NCBI RefSeq assembly: GCF_042677945.1
Contig: NZ_JBHUDN010000003.1
From: Haloplanus litoreus
GTDB taxonomy: Archaea; Halobacteriota; Halobacteria; Halobacteriales; Haloferacaceae
DNA length: 64,000 bases
Strand: one strand, 5' to 3'
Positions 6,805 through 15,210 of this stretch are shown here, piece by piece (the first letter of the stretch is position 1; each line of letters opens with the position of its first letter). A program made the translations under genes and the position numbers. The notes beneath the pieces were generated by a model. That model saw nothing but the letters and a program-made list of their open reading frames with translations. It was not told the DNA's origin and searched no databases.

Positions 6805-8924
6805 TCGAGTTCCCGTTCGATCACGTCACGGAGGCCGGCGATGGTCCCCGCCGTCCGTTCCAGTCGCTCGTCACCGACCGATAGCGTCAGTCGCGCATCG
6901 GTCGTCGCCGCACCCAGGTCACGCACCGGCAAATCACCCGCCGCCGCCTCCACCGCCTCGACGTCGGTCGTCTCGACGACGATCCGACCGGGCGTCTCGT
7001 CGAAGAGGGCTTCGACGTCGTCGACGGCGGCGCTGATGCCCGTCTCGGCCGTCACCATCTCGGCGAGTGTCACCGCCAGGCCGCCGTGGCTCACGTCGTG
7101 GGTCGCGAGCGTCGAGTCCAGGGTCGCAATCCGCTCGACGGCGTCGATGGCCGTCGCGGCGTCCGCCGGAAGGTCCGGGAAGCGGTCGCTCCCCCCGACC
7201 TGCGCGAGGTACTCCGAGCCACCGAGGGCGCCGCCGGCCGTGCCGACTTCGAGGAGCGTGCCCGTCCCCGTGACGCCCATCGGCGGCGCGTCGTAGCCGT
7301 CCCGCACCCCGATCATCGCCAGCGTCGGCGTCGGCGGGATGGGGCCGGCCACGGAGTCGTTGTACAGGGAGACGTTGCCGCCGACGACCGGGACCGAGAG
7401 GTCGCGGCACATGTCGGCGAGACCGCCGACGATGGCGCCGAAGCCGCCGTACACGTCGGGGTTCTCGGGGTTGCCGCCGTTGAGACAGTCGACCGCGGCG
7501 TGGGGAGTCGCGCCCTTTGCCGCGATGTTGGTCGCGTTCTCCAGCGCGACCGCGCGGGCGCCATCGTAGGGTGCGGCGCTCGTCCACGACGGAATCGCCC
7601 CGGCCGAGAGCGCCAGTCCGGTCCCGGCCTCGCGGATGGCCATGATCGCGGCGTCGTCGCCCGGTCGGCGGGCCGTCCGCGTCCCGACCTCGTGGTCGTA
7701 CTGGCGGTACACCCACGCCTTGCTCGCGGTGTTGGGACTGGCGACCACCGCGTCGAAGGCGTCTTCGAGGTCCGGGTCCGGGCGGTCACGCTCCGCCCCC
7801 GTCGACGACTCCATCGGCAGGTCGTTCATCGGCGCGCCGTCGGCGAGGAACTCCGCGGGGACGTCGACGACCGTCTCCCCCTCGAACGTACAGACGTAGT
7901 TGCCCTCGCGAACCTCGCCGATGACCGAGCAGCCGAGGTCGTAGCGGTCGGCGATCTCCGCGACGCGGTCGACGTCCTCGGGCCGCACCTCGTAACACAT
8001 GCGCTCCTGTGATTCGGCGAGCAGGATCTCCAGTGCGGACATGTTGGGCTCCCGCTGGTGGACGCGGTCGAGTTCGATTTCGGCGCCCAGTCCACCCTTG
8101 GCGACGAGTTCGCTGGAGGCGCCGCCGAGTCCGGCGGCCCCCAGGTCGCGGGCCGCCCGGATCAGGTCCTCGTCGATCAGTGCCTCGTTGGCCTCGATCA
8201 GGAGTTTCTCCGTGTAGGGGTCACCCACCTGTACCGCCGGCCGGTCCTCGGTCTCCGCGTCTTCGCTCAGGTCTTCGCTGGCGAAGGACGCGCCGCCGAG
8301 GCCGTCCCGACCGGTGGCGTTGCCGACGAGCACCAGTTTGTTGCCCGGCGTCTTCGCCTCCGCGGTGACGAGGCGGTCCTCGGTCACCAGACCGACGCAG
8401 GCGACGTTGACCAGCGGGTTACCCTCGTAGCCGTCGTGGAACTCGACGCTGCCGCCGACCGTCGGGACGCCGATGGCGTTGCCGTAGTCGGCGATGCCCT
8501 CCACGACGCCTTCGAAGAGGTACCGGGAGTGCTCGCGGTCGAAGCCGCCGAAGTACAGCGAGTCGGTCAACGCGATGGGGTACGCGCCCATCGAGAGAAT
8601 GTCGCGGACGATGCCGCCGACGCCCGTCGCCGCGCCGTCGTACGGGTCGACGTAGGAGGGGTGGTTGTGGCTCTCGATCCCCATGGCGACGTACGTCTCC
8701 TCGCCGTCGTCGGCGTGGGTGGGCACGGAGACGACCGCGGCGTCGTCGCCGGGACCGACGACGACCTGGTCGGCTTCGCTGTCGAACGCGGACAGCAACG
8801 GACGGGACGACCGGTAGGCGCAGTGCTCGCTCCAGAGGTTCTCGAAGAGCGCCACCTCGGCGGGCGTGGGGTCCCGCCCGAGTTCGGCGGCGACGAGGTC
8901 GTGATCCGGATCGGACAGGCTCAT
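6801..8924 (-). CDS. purL: Phosphoribosylformylglycinamidine synthase subunit PurL
   Basis: Synthetase subunit that converts FGAR to FGAM with ATP and ammonia from PurQ, step four of purine synthesis. The 707 residues match the short PurL type used with separate PurS and PurQ. Visible motifs include LWSEHCAYRSS near residue 30, VGPGDDAAVV and GIESHNHPSYVDP of the first AIRS-like half, and GDDAAIMAI plus DVSHGGLAVTLAEM of the second half. No purS or purQ is adjacent. The stop overlaps the small membrane protein gene; the start is divergent from the PHP gene. Confidence 0.97.
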   Translation of the reverse strand: MSLSDPDHDLVAAELGRDPTPAEVALFENLWSEHCAYRSSRPLLSAFDSEADQVVVGPGDDAAVVSVPTHADDGEETYVAMGIESHNHPSYVDPYDGAATGVGGIVRDILSMGAYPIALTDSLYFGGFDREHSRYLFEGVVEGIADYGNAIGVPTVGGSVEFHDGYEGNPLVNVACVGLVTEDRLVTAEAKTPGNKLVLVGNATGRDGLGGASFASEDLSEDAETEDRPAVQVGDPYTEKLLIEANEALIDEDLIRAARDLGAAGLGGASSELVAKGGLGAEIELDRVHQREPNMSALEILLAESQERMCYEVRPEDVDRVAEIADRYDLGCSVIGEVREGNYVCTFEGETVVDVPAEFLADGAPMNDLPMESSTGAERDRPDPDLEDAFDAVVASPNTASKAWVYRQYDHEVGTRTARRPGDDAAIMAIREAGTGLALSAGAIPSWTSAAPYDGARAVALENATNIAAKGATPHAAVDCLNGGNPENPDVYGGFGAIVGGLADMCRDLSVPVVGGNVSLYNDSVAGPIPPTPTLAMIGVRDGYDAPPMGVTGTGTLLEVGTAGGALGGSEYLAQVGGSDRFPDLPADAATAIDAVERIATLDSTLATHDVSHGGLAVTLAEMVTAETGISAAVDDVEALFDETPGRIVVETTDVEAVEAAAGDLPVRDLGAATTDARLTLSVGDERLERTAGTIAGLRDVIERELD

Positions 8925-9020
8925 TCACCTCCACCTTTCGCGCTTTGGGGGTAATGTCTTTCCATGTGCGCCACGTCCCGATCCGTCCCGTTCACCCACC
9001 GCAGAGCGCGGATCGGCGCG

Positions 9021-9030
9021 TTTTTTACTG
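9021..9030 (+). promoter_or_regulatory. TATA-like box for the PHP gene
   Basis: The tract TTTTTTACTG lies 22-31 bases before the GTG start at 9052, the spacing expected for an archaeal promoter giving a leaderless transcript. Confidence 0.5.
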
Positions 9031-9051
9031 ACCACACCCCACCGTACGGTC

Positions 9052-9735
9052 GTGTTATCGGTCGAGTTGCACACGCACTCGTCGCTGTCGCACGACGGCC
9101 GGGACCCGGTCGACCACCTGCTCGAACAGGCCCAGTCGGTCGGTCTCGACGCCCTCGCCGTCACCGACCACGACGAAATCGACGCGAGCCTTGACGCCGT
9201 CGAGAAGGCCCCTAGCTACGGCCTCATCGGCATCCCCGGCATGGAGATTACCTCCGCCGCCGGCCACGTCCTCGCGTTCGGCATCCGTGAAGCGATTCCC
9301 GCCGGACTCCCCTTCGAGGCGACCCTCGACCGCATCCACGACCAGGGCGGCATCGCCGTCGTCCCCCACCCGTTCCAGGCCTCGCGCCACGGCGTCGCAC
9401 CACACGTCACCGGCCCGGCGCTCGCGAGCGCGGACGCCATCGAGGTGTACAACTCCCGGCTCCTGACCGGTCGTGCCAACCGCAAGGCCGAACGTTTCGC
9501 CGCGACCCACGACCTCCCGATGACCGCCGGAAGCGACGCCCACATCGCGGAGATGGTGGGACAGGCCATCACCGAAGTCGACGCCGACGAACCGACCGCG
9601 GCGGCTATCCTCGAGGCCATCGCCGCCGGCCGGACGAGCGTCGTGGGGCGGCGAACCCCCTGGCACATCAGTTTTCGACAGGCCGCTGGCGGAGCGAAAC
9701 GCCGGATGATGCGGGCCCTCGGCGACCTGCTGTGA
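9052..9735 (+). CDS. PHP-domain metal-dependent phosphoesterase
   Basis: The 227 residues read from GTG 9052. The PHP metal-binding motifs are in order: ELHTHSSLSHDG near the N-terminus, AVTDHDEID, an E in GMEITS, VVPHPFQ, and GSDAHIAEM near residue 165. Such proteins hydrolyse phosphate mono- or diesters with a trinuclear metal centre; the substrate cannot be told from sequence. The GTG start of the next gene, an asparagine-synthase-like protein, overlaps its stop (GTGA), so the two are translated together. Confidence 0.85.
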   Translation: MLSVELHTHSSLSHDGRDPVDHLLEQAQSVGLDALAVTDHDEIDASLDAVEKAPSYGLIGIPGMEITSAAGHVLAFGIREAIPAGLPFEATLDRIHDQGGIAVVPHPFQASRHGVAPHVTGPALASADAIEVYNSRLLTGRANRKAERFAATHDLPMTAGSDAHIAEMVGQAITEVDADEPTAAAILEAIAAGRTSVVGRRTPWHISFRQAAGGAKRRMMRALGDLL

Positions 9736-10826
9736 TCCGCGGCGCCGACTCCGTGACGGTTCGTCGCGCCCTGGACGAGAGCGACCCCCTCCCCGGGACC
9801 GCCGGGTTCGCCGGCCTCCTCGACGGCCGACTCGTTCGCGACGTCCTCGGGCGGCAACCGCTGTTCGGGACGCTGGACGACTGGGGCTTCTCGCCCGACG
9901 ACGTCGAGGATGCCGAGCCGACGCCCGTGCCCGCAGGGCACGTCCGAGAGCGACGCGGCGGCGAACTCGTCGACCGACGTGTCTGGTCGCTCCCCGATCC
10001 ACCCGTCGAATCGGACGACGCGGCCGCCTGCGACGCAGTCGAACGCGCCGTCCGCGACGCCGTGACCGCCGTCGACGACAGGGACCTGGCCGTGGCGTTC
10101 TCCGGCGGCGTCGACTCCGCACTCGTCGCCGCGGGCGTTCCCGACACACCCTGTTACGTCGCCGGCTTCCCCGACGCTCACGACGTGGGCGCGGCGCGGG
10201 ACGCGGCCGCCGCGATGGACCGTGATCTCCGGGTGGTCGAACTCGACCACGACACCCTCGAACGCGCCGTTCCGGAGGTGGCCGCCGCGACGGGACGGAC
10301 CGACGCGATGACCGTCAGCATCGCCCTGCCGCTGTATCTCGTCGCCGAACGCGTCGCCGCCGACGGATTCGACCGTCTTGCCGTCGGGCAGGGCGCCGAC
10401 GAACTGTTCGGCGGGTACGCGAAGGTGGTCGATCCGGCCGACGACGACCGGGTCGACGCCACGACAGTTCGCGGTGCGACCCGGGAAGTGATCGGGTCGC
10501 TACCCGAACAGCTAGAACGCGATACACGCACCCTCCGGGCCGCGGGGGTCGCCCCCGTGACACCGCTGTTGACCGACCGCGTCGTCGTGGCGGCGCTGCC
10601 GCTCCCGGACCACCTCCTCGCGACGTCCAACGAGCGAAAGGTCGCGCTCCGACGGGCGGCCGAGGGGTGGCTCCCCGACGACGTGGTCACCGCCGACAAG
10701 AAGGCCGTCCAGTACGGAAGCCTGGTGTCGCGCGAACTCGACCGTCTCGCCCGCCAGGCCGGGTTCAAACGCCGGATGGATCGACACGTCGACCAGTACG
10801 TCGAGTCGCTGGTCGACGGGGCCTAG
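9732..10826 (+). CDS. Asparagine synthase-like protein with reduced N-terminal half
   Basis: ATP-pyrophosphatase protein of 364 residues starting at GTG 9732. The C-terminal synthase domain is intact: PP-loop LAVAFSGGVDSALVAAG (residues about 117-133), MTVSIALPLYLVAE, VGQGADELFGGYAKV, and KKAVQYGS at the end. The first 90 residues keep only the second half of a class II glutamine amidotransferase (GLLDGRLVRDVLGRQPLF, then WGFSPDDVEDAEPTPVPAGHV); the N-terminal catalytic cysteine is missing. It should therefore be ammonia-dependent or use another amide donor. It is translationally coupled to the PHP gene and ends in a 4-bp overlap (CTAG) with the Nudix gene. Confidence 0.85.
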   Translation: MIRGADSVTVRRALDESDPLPGTAGFAGLLDGRLVRDVLGRQPLFGTLDDWGFSPDDVEDAEPTPVPAGHVRERRGGELVDRRVWSLPDPPVESDDAAACDAVERAVRDAVTAVDDRDLAVAFSGGVDSALVAAGVPDTPCYVAGFPDAHDVGAARDAAAAMDRDLRVVELDHDTLERAVPEVAAATGRTDAMTVSIALPLYLVAERVAADGFDRLAVGQGADELFGGYAKVVDPADDDRVDATTVRGATREVIGSLPEQLERDTRTLRAAGVAPVTPLLTDRVVVAALPLPDHLLATSNERKVALRRAAEGWLPDDVVTADKKAVQYGSLVSRELDRLARQAGFKRRMDRHVDQYVESLVDGA

Positions 10827-11293
10827 TCGGCCGTCGACGCCACTTCGATGGCTTCCAGGCCGAGTGTACGCACGTCCGGGTCCACGTCCGCCCCGCGCAG
10901 GTCCGCGGGATCGTACCACGCCCACGTCTCGGGGCCCGGTTCGCCCGGTGCGGGGTCGACCGACCGACCCTCGACCGTCGCGTAGTAGACGTGGTCGACG
11001 TGCTGGTGGCCCACTTCGCCGTCGCAGACGTTCACGTCCGCCAGCATCAGATGTCGGGGCCGAGGGATGGCCCGTGCCGTCGGCGAGGAGACGTCGGCGG
11101 TGTCGGCCAACAGCGTCGGCTCCAGCCCCGTCTCCTCGCGGGCCTCGCGAAGCGCCGCCTCGTGCGGGAGTTCACCCCGGTCGACGTGGCCGCCGGGCGG
11201 CAGGCGCAGGCCGAGTCCCGGGTGCTCGTGCAGTGCCGTCGCCCCGTCCGCGACGAGATATATCGACGCGGTGACATGTCGGGTCGTCTCCAT
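10823..11293 (-). CDS. Nudix hydrolase
   Basis: A 156-residue protein read from ATG 11293 (METTRHV); an ATG two codons upstream is equally possible. A complete Nudix box runs from GHVDRGE through REAREETGL around residues 35-57, giving the Mg-binding glutamates. The fold begins with ASIYLVADG and ends with the WAWYDPADL strand and helix. It hydrolyses a nucleoside diphosphate linked to another group; the substrate is unknown. The stop overlaps the convergent asparagine-synthase-like gene. Confidence 0.88.
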   Translation of the reverse strand: METTRHVTASIYLVADGATALHEHPGLGLRLPPGGHVDRGELPHEAALREAREETGLEPTLLADTADVSSPTARAIPRPRHLMLADVNVCDGEVGHQHVDHVYYATVEGRSVDPAPGEPGPETWAWYDPADLRGADVDPDVRTLGLEAIEVASTAD

Positions 11294-11379
11294 GGGCATG
11301 ACACGGCCGGGGGACGTATCGGCCTTCCGAACGTGTAGATTTTTCACACACGGGGTAGAAGCGGAACCGACAGCCCTCC

Positions 11380-11526
11380 ATGAGTCACGTCACGATCAAG
11401 GACGACCGCCTGAATCGCACCGTCCCCGTCGAATCGGCCGTCGGAACCATCGAAATCGATCTGTCGGGTGAGGAACACACCATCGTGGTACCGGCCGACG
11501 CGTCCGTCACCGTCGAGTATCGGTGA
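11380..11526 (+). CDS. 48-residue conserved-looking small protein
   Basis: ATG 11380 to TGA 11526, 48 codons. The translation starts MSHVTIKDDRLNRTVPVES and ends VPADASVTVEYR, a compact all-beta pattern with alternating hydrophobic residues. Third codon positions are mostly G or C, and the protein is acidic like its neighbours. It lies between the divergent Nudix gene and the convergent tfb gene. I do not recognise a family. Confidence 0.55.
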   Translation: MSHVTIKDDRLNRTVPVESAVGTIEIDLSGEEHTIVVPADASVTVEYR

Positions 11527-11551
11527 CGCGACGCCCGCCGGAGACGGGCTG

Positions 11552-12541
11552 CTACGGGACCTGAATCTGCTCTTCGGCTTCGAGTAGTTCGTGATACCGG
11601 TTGCGGATGGTGACCTCGCTGATGTTGGCCACCTCGCTCACTTCGCTCTGGGTCACCTTTTCGTTGGTGAGGAGGGCGGCGGCGTAGATGGCGGCGGCCG
11701 CGAGGCCGACCGGACTCTTGCCGCTGTGGACGCCCTGATCCTTGGCCGTTTTCAACAGGTCGCGGGCGCGACGCTCCGACTCGTCGGACAGGTCGAGTTC
11801 GGAAGCGAAGCGAGGGACGTACTGCTCGGGGTCGGCCGGCTGGATTTCGAGACCCAGTTCGCGGACGACGTACCGGTACGTCCGGGCGATTTCGTCCTTG
11901 TCGACGCGGGAGACGGTGGCGATTTCGTCGAGCGAGCGTGGAGTGCCGGCCTGGCGCGCGGCGGCGTAGAGCGCGCTGGTGGCGACGCCCTCGATGGAGC
12001 GGCCGGGGAGTAGGTCGTCGGCGAGGGCGCGTCGGTAGATGACGCTGGCCGTCTCCCGGACGTTCTCGGGAAGGCCGAGCGCCGAGGCCATGCGGTCGAT
12101 TTCGCCGAGTGCCTGCTTGAGGTTGCGCTCCTTGGAGTCGCGGGTGCGGAAGCGCTCGTTCCAGGTGCGCAGCCGCTGCATCTTCTCCCGCTGGCGCGAG
12201 GAGAGGGTCTTCCCGTAGGCGTCCTTGTCCTGCCAACCGATGTTCGTCGACAGCCCCTTGTCGTGCATCATCTGGGTCGTCGGTGCGCCGACCCGTGATT
12301 TCTGGTCTTTTTCCTTGGAGTCGAAGGCGCGCCACTCGGGACCGTGGTCGATTTCGTCCTCCTCGACCACCAGCCCACAGTCGGCACACACCGTCTCGCC
12401 GTGTTCCGTGTCCGTGGCGAGCTGGCCGCCACACTCCGGACAGCGCAACTGCTCGCTGTCCCCGTCGGTACTCTCCGTCTCGTCCTCGCTTTCGCGCGCG
12501 CGTGCGCGTTCGGTCGTGTAACCGCGTACGCTATCGGTCAT
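11552..12541 (-). CDS. tfb: Transcription initiation factor IIB
   Basis: Archaeal TFB, which binds TBP-TATA and recruits RNA polymerase. The 329 residues have an acidic N-terminal tail, a zinc ribbon with cysteines C34, C37, C52 and C55, the B-finger region with HGPEWRAFDSKEKDQKSR, and two cyclin folds (about 130-220 and 225-320), the last with the helix-turn-helix around SEVSEVANISEVTIRNRY. Haloarchaea usually carry several TFB paralogs; which one this is cannot be told here. It is divergent from the COG0523 GTPase gene. Confidence 0.97.
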   Translation of the reverse strand: MTDSVRGYTTERARARESEDETESTDGDSEQLRCPECGGQLATDTEHGETVCADCGLVVEEDEIDHGPEWRAFDSKEKDQKSRVGAPTTQMMHDKGLSTNIGWQDKDAYGKTLSSRQREKMQRLRTWNERFRTRDSKERNLKQALGEIDRMASALGLPENVRETASVIYRRALADDLLPGRSIEGVATSALYAAARQAGTPRSLDEIATVSRVDKDEIARTYRYVVRELGLEIQPADPEQYVPRFASELDLSDESERRARDLLKTAKDQGVHSGKSPVGLAAAAIYAAALLTNEKVTQSEVSEVANISEVTIRNRYHELLEAEEQIQVP

Positions 12542-12589
12542 TGGTTGTTATCGTGAGCAAAACGGCTCTATACAGAAGGTAGCCGGGCG

Positions 12590-12601
12590 AAGATATTTAA
12601 A
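12590..12601 (-). promoter_or_regulatory. TATA box for tfb
   Basis: Read on the minus strand, TTTAAATATC lies about 50 bases before the tfb start codon, implying a leader of roughly 20-25 nt. The tract is nearly palindromic and sits in the shared divergent region with the GTPase gene. Confidence 0.5.
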
Positions 12602-12704
12602 CGTGACGGACTTTGGTCCGCGGTTCGGTTCCCTCTGTCGAACGTCGCGGGGCGGGCCGAACTGTACTGGGTTGATTAGTGTCCCTCCCTTCGGTAGTCT
12701 CGTC

Positions 12705-13829
12705 ATGACTCACGATTCCGAGACGATTCCGATGACTATCGTCAGCGGTCCGCTCGGGGCCGGCAAGACGACGCTGATCAACCGGTTGCTGAACGACCCC
12801 GGGGACAGGCGCATCGCCGTCGTCGTCAACGACATGGGCGAGGTGAACGTCGACGCCGAACTGCTGGACGGGGCCACCGAGGACGGCATCGTCGACCTCT
12901 CGAACGGCTGTATCTGCTGTCGCCTGCAGGACGACCTCGTGACCGAAGTGAACCGCCTCGCCGAAGAGCGGTCATTCGATTACCTCGTCGTCGAGGCCTC
13001 CGGCATCAGCGAACCAATCCCCATCGCGCGGACCCTGACCGAAGGGACCGACGGGAGCAGTCCACCCGAGCGATTCCGCCTCGATACGACCGTCTCGGTG
13101 ATCGACGCCTACGGATTCTGGAAGGCGTTCGATCCCGCTGCGTCGCTCCCGGACGCGGCGCCGTCGCCCGAGCGACCGCTGACGGAGGTCCTCGTCGATC
13201 AGATCGAGTTCTGTGACGTCCTTCTGTTGAACAAATGCGATATGGTCCCGGACGACGAGCTCGACGCCGTCGCGGCGTCGATACGGGAACTCCAGCCCCG
13301 GGCGACGATCCACCGGACGACCTACTCGGCGGTCGACCCGTCGGCGGTGCTCGACACGGGGCTGTTCGACTTCGAGGCGGCCCGTCGCCGGCAGGGGTGG
13401 AAACGGGCACTCGCCGCAGCCGAAGGGACCGACGGACACGACCACGACCACGCTCACGATCACGATCACGGTCCCGAAGGCGCGGCCGCCGCCCACGGCG
13501 TCGAGTCGTTCGTCTATCGCCGGGCGCAGCCGTTCGACCCCGAGCGGTTCGACGACTGGCTCGACGAGTGGACGGGCGACATCGTCCGTCTGAAGGGGTT
13601 CGCGTGGGTGGCGAGTCGACCGGAGACCGTCCTCGGCGTGAGTCAGGCCGGTCCGGCGGTGCAGGCCGGACCGATCGGCGAGTGGGGCGACGACGACCCC
13701 GCGACGCGACTCGTCGTCATCGGGCGTGATCTCGACGCCGACGCGATAACCGCGGCGCTCGACGACTGTCTGTCGAGCGAGTCGGACGGGGCGACGGCAG
13801 AGACCGATCCCTTCCCGCGGGAGTCCTAA
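12705..13829 (+). CDS. COG0523 (CobW/YjiA) family GTPase, probable metal chaperone
   Basis: G3E GTPase of 374 residues from ATG 12705; the frame stays open upstream but that part has no coding character. Walker A GPLGAGKTT (residues 15-23), the metal-binding CICC motif (C69-C72), the EASGISEP switch and the NKCD guanine motif (LLLNKCDMV) are all present. A histidine-aspartate tract (GHDHDHAHDHDHG) sits before the C-terminal CobW domain and suggests zinc or cobalt delivery. The partner metalloprotein is not identified. It ends in a 4-bp overlap with a small CxxC protein gene. Confidence 0.9.
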   Translation: MTHDSETIPMTIVSGPLGAGKTTLINRLLNDPGDRRIAVVVNDMGEVNVDAELLDGATEDGIVDLSNGCICCRLQDDLVTEVNRLAEERSFDYLVVEASGISEPIPIARTLTEGTDGSSPPERFRLDTTVSVIDAYGFWKAFDPAASLPDAAPSPERPLTEVLVDQIEFCDVLLLNKCDMVPDDELDAVAASIRELQPRATIHRTTYSAVDPSAVLDTGLFDFEAARRRQGWKRALAAAEGTDGHDHDHAHDHDHGPEGAAAAHGVESFVYRRAQPFDPERFDDWLDEWTGDIVRLKGFAWVASRPETVLGVSQAGPAVQAGPIGEWGDDDPATRLVVIGRDLDADAITAALDDCLSSESDGATAETDPFPRES

Positions 13830-13984
13830 GCCCCGAGACCGACGTCCTCGCGGAGGTCGTCCCACGACTCGTGGAAGCCGTAGGTCGACTCGGAGTCGGC
13901 CTGCATCGCCGTCCGGTACGTCTCGTCGTACGAGAGCAGTTGCGTCCAGCCGTCGTGGAGGCGGTAGCTACAGTACTGGCACAT
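13826..13984 (-). CDS. Small CxxC protein
   Basis: From ATG 13984 the product is 52 residues, beginning MCQYCSYRLHDGW and ending in an acidic helical tail (ESWDDLREDVGLGA). The CxxC pair could form half a metal site in a dimer. The longer open frame upstream is proline- and arginine-rich and looks non-coding. The stop overlaps the stop of the convergent GTPase gene by 4 bp. I do not recognise the family. Confidence 0.55.
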   Translation of the reverse strand: MCQYCSYRLHDGWTQLLSYDETYRTAMQADSESTYGFHESWDDLREDVGLGA

Positions 13985-14043
13985 GTGAACGGATACTCGA
14001 GGTGTGGTAATAGGCGTGTCGCGGCAGGCGGTCGAGGGTGCGG

Positions 14044-15210
14044 TTACGGTTCCAGCAGCACCTTCGTCACGCCCTCCTCCCGGTTGTCGAAGGCCTCGTA
14101 CATCTCCGGGGCCTCGTCGAGGTCGACCCGGTGAGAGACCAGCCAACTCGGGTCGGCCCGACCCTCGACGATGAGGTCACGGAGCTGTCGGTTGTACTCC
14201 TTGACGTTACACTGGCCGGTACCGAGGGCCTGCCCTTTCTCGAAGAGGAGGCCGAAGTCGATGCCGATGCGGCCCTGTGCGGCCATCTCGTCCGGCGCGC
14301 CGGGGTCCTCGGGCACGTAGAGCCCGGGGATACCGAGTTCGCCGGTCGGTTTGACCGTCCGGATGAGATTGTTGATGACGACCGCGGGGTTCTCGCGGGC
14401 CGGATCGTACGCGGACCCGTCGCCCTCCTTGTCCGTGTCGACGGCCTGGTAGCCGACCGCGTCGACGCCGCAGTCGACGCCGCCACCGTGGGCGGCCTTG
14501 ATCTGTTCGACCGGGTCGCCCTCCTCGAAGTTGATAGTCGTCGCGTCGCAGTGTTCCTCGGCGAGTTCGAGCCGGCTCGGAACACGGTCGACGACGTAGA
14601 TGTCGGCGGCGCCCCGGATCTTCGCGCTGTAGGCGGCCATCAGGCCGACCGGGCCAGCGCCGTAGACGGCGACGGAGTCGCCGGGTTCGAAGTTCGCGAG
14701 TTCGATCCCGTGCCAGCCGGTCGGGAAGACGTCCGCGAGGAGTGCGAACGCGTCCTCGTGTTCGTCGCCTTTCGGCAACTGGAGCGCGTTGAAGTCGGCG
14801 TAGGGGATGCGGAGCTTCTCGGCCTGTCCGCCCGTGTACGGTCCCATGGCGACGTAGCCGTACGCGCCGCCGGCGAAGCCGGGGTTGACGTTCGTACAGA
14901 AGCCCGTCTTCCCGTTCTCGCAGTTCTCACAGAAGCCACAGGCGACGTTGAACGGGGCGACGACGCGGTCGCCCTCCTCGAGACTCGACACCGCCTCGCC
15001 GACATCGGTGACGACGCCGACGTTCTCGTGGCCGAAGACGATCCCCGGTTCCGCGGCCGTCCGCCCCTCGTACATGTGGAGGTCCGAGCCACAGATACAC
15101 GAGGTCGTGATGTCTATCAGGACGTCGTTGGGGTGTTCGATCTCCGGCTCGTCGACCGGCTCGACCGCGACCTCGTGGGGGCCCTTGTAGACGACCGCGT
15201 CCATCGACAT
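14044..15210 (-). CDS. Zinc-dependent alcohol dehydrogenase, formaldehyde dehydrogenase-like
   Basis: Medium-chain dehydrogenase of 388 residues. The catalytic-zinc ligands are in CICGSDLH (C39) and the GHE motif (FGHENVG); the structural-zinc cysteines are in ACGFCENCENGKTGFC; the NAD loop is VAVYGAGPVGLMAA. The long insert after the Rossmann domain (about 265-325, with TVKPTGELGIPGLYVPED) is typical of glutathione-independent formaldehyde dehydrogenases and their relatives. The actual substrate is not known. The start overlaps the stop of the GlcG-like gene (TGATG), so the two are coupled. Confidence 0.88.
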   Translation of the reverse strand: MSMDAVVYKGPHEVAVEPVDEPEIEHPNDVLIDITTSCICGSDLHMYEGRTAAEPGIVFGHENVGVVTDVGEAVSSLEEGDRVVAPFNVACGFCENCENGKTGFCTNVNPGFAGGAYGYVAMGPYTGGQAEKLRIPYADFNALQLPKGDEHEDAFALLADVFPTGWHGIELANFEPGDSVAVYGAGPVGLMAAYSAKIRGAADIYVVDRVPSRLELAEEHCDATTINFEEGDPVEQIKAAHGGGVDCGVDAVGYQAVDTDKEGDGSAYDPARENPAVVINNLIRTVKPTGELGIPGLYVPEDPGAPDEMAAQGRIGIDFGLLFEKGQALGTGQCNVKEYNRQLRDLIVEGRADPSWLVSHRVDLDEAPEMYEAFDNREEGVTKVLLEP

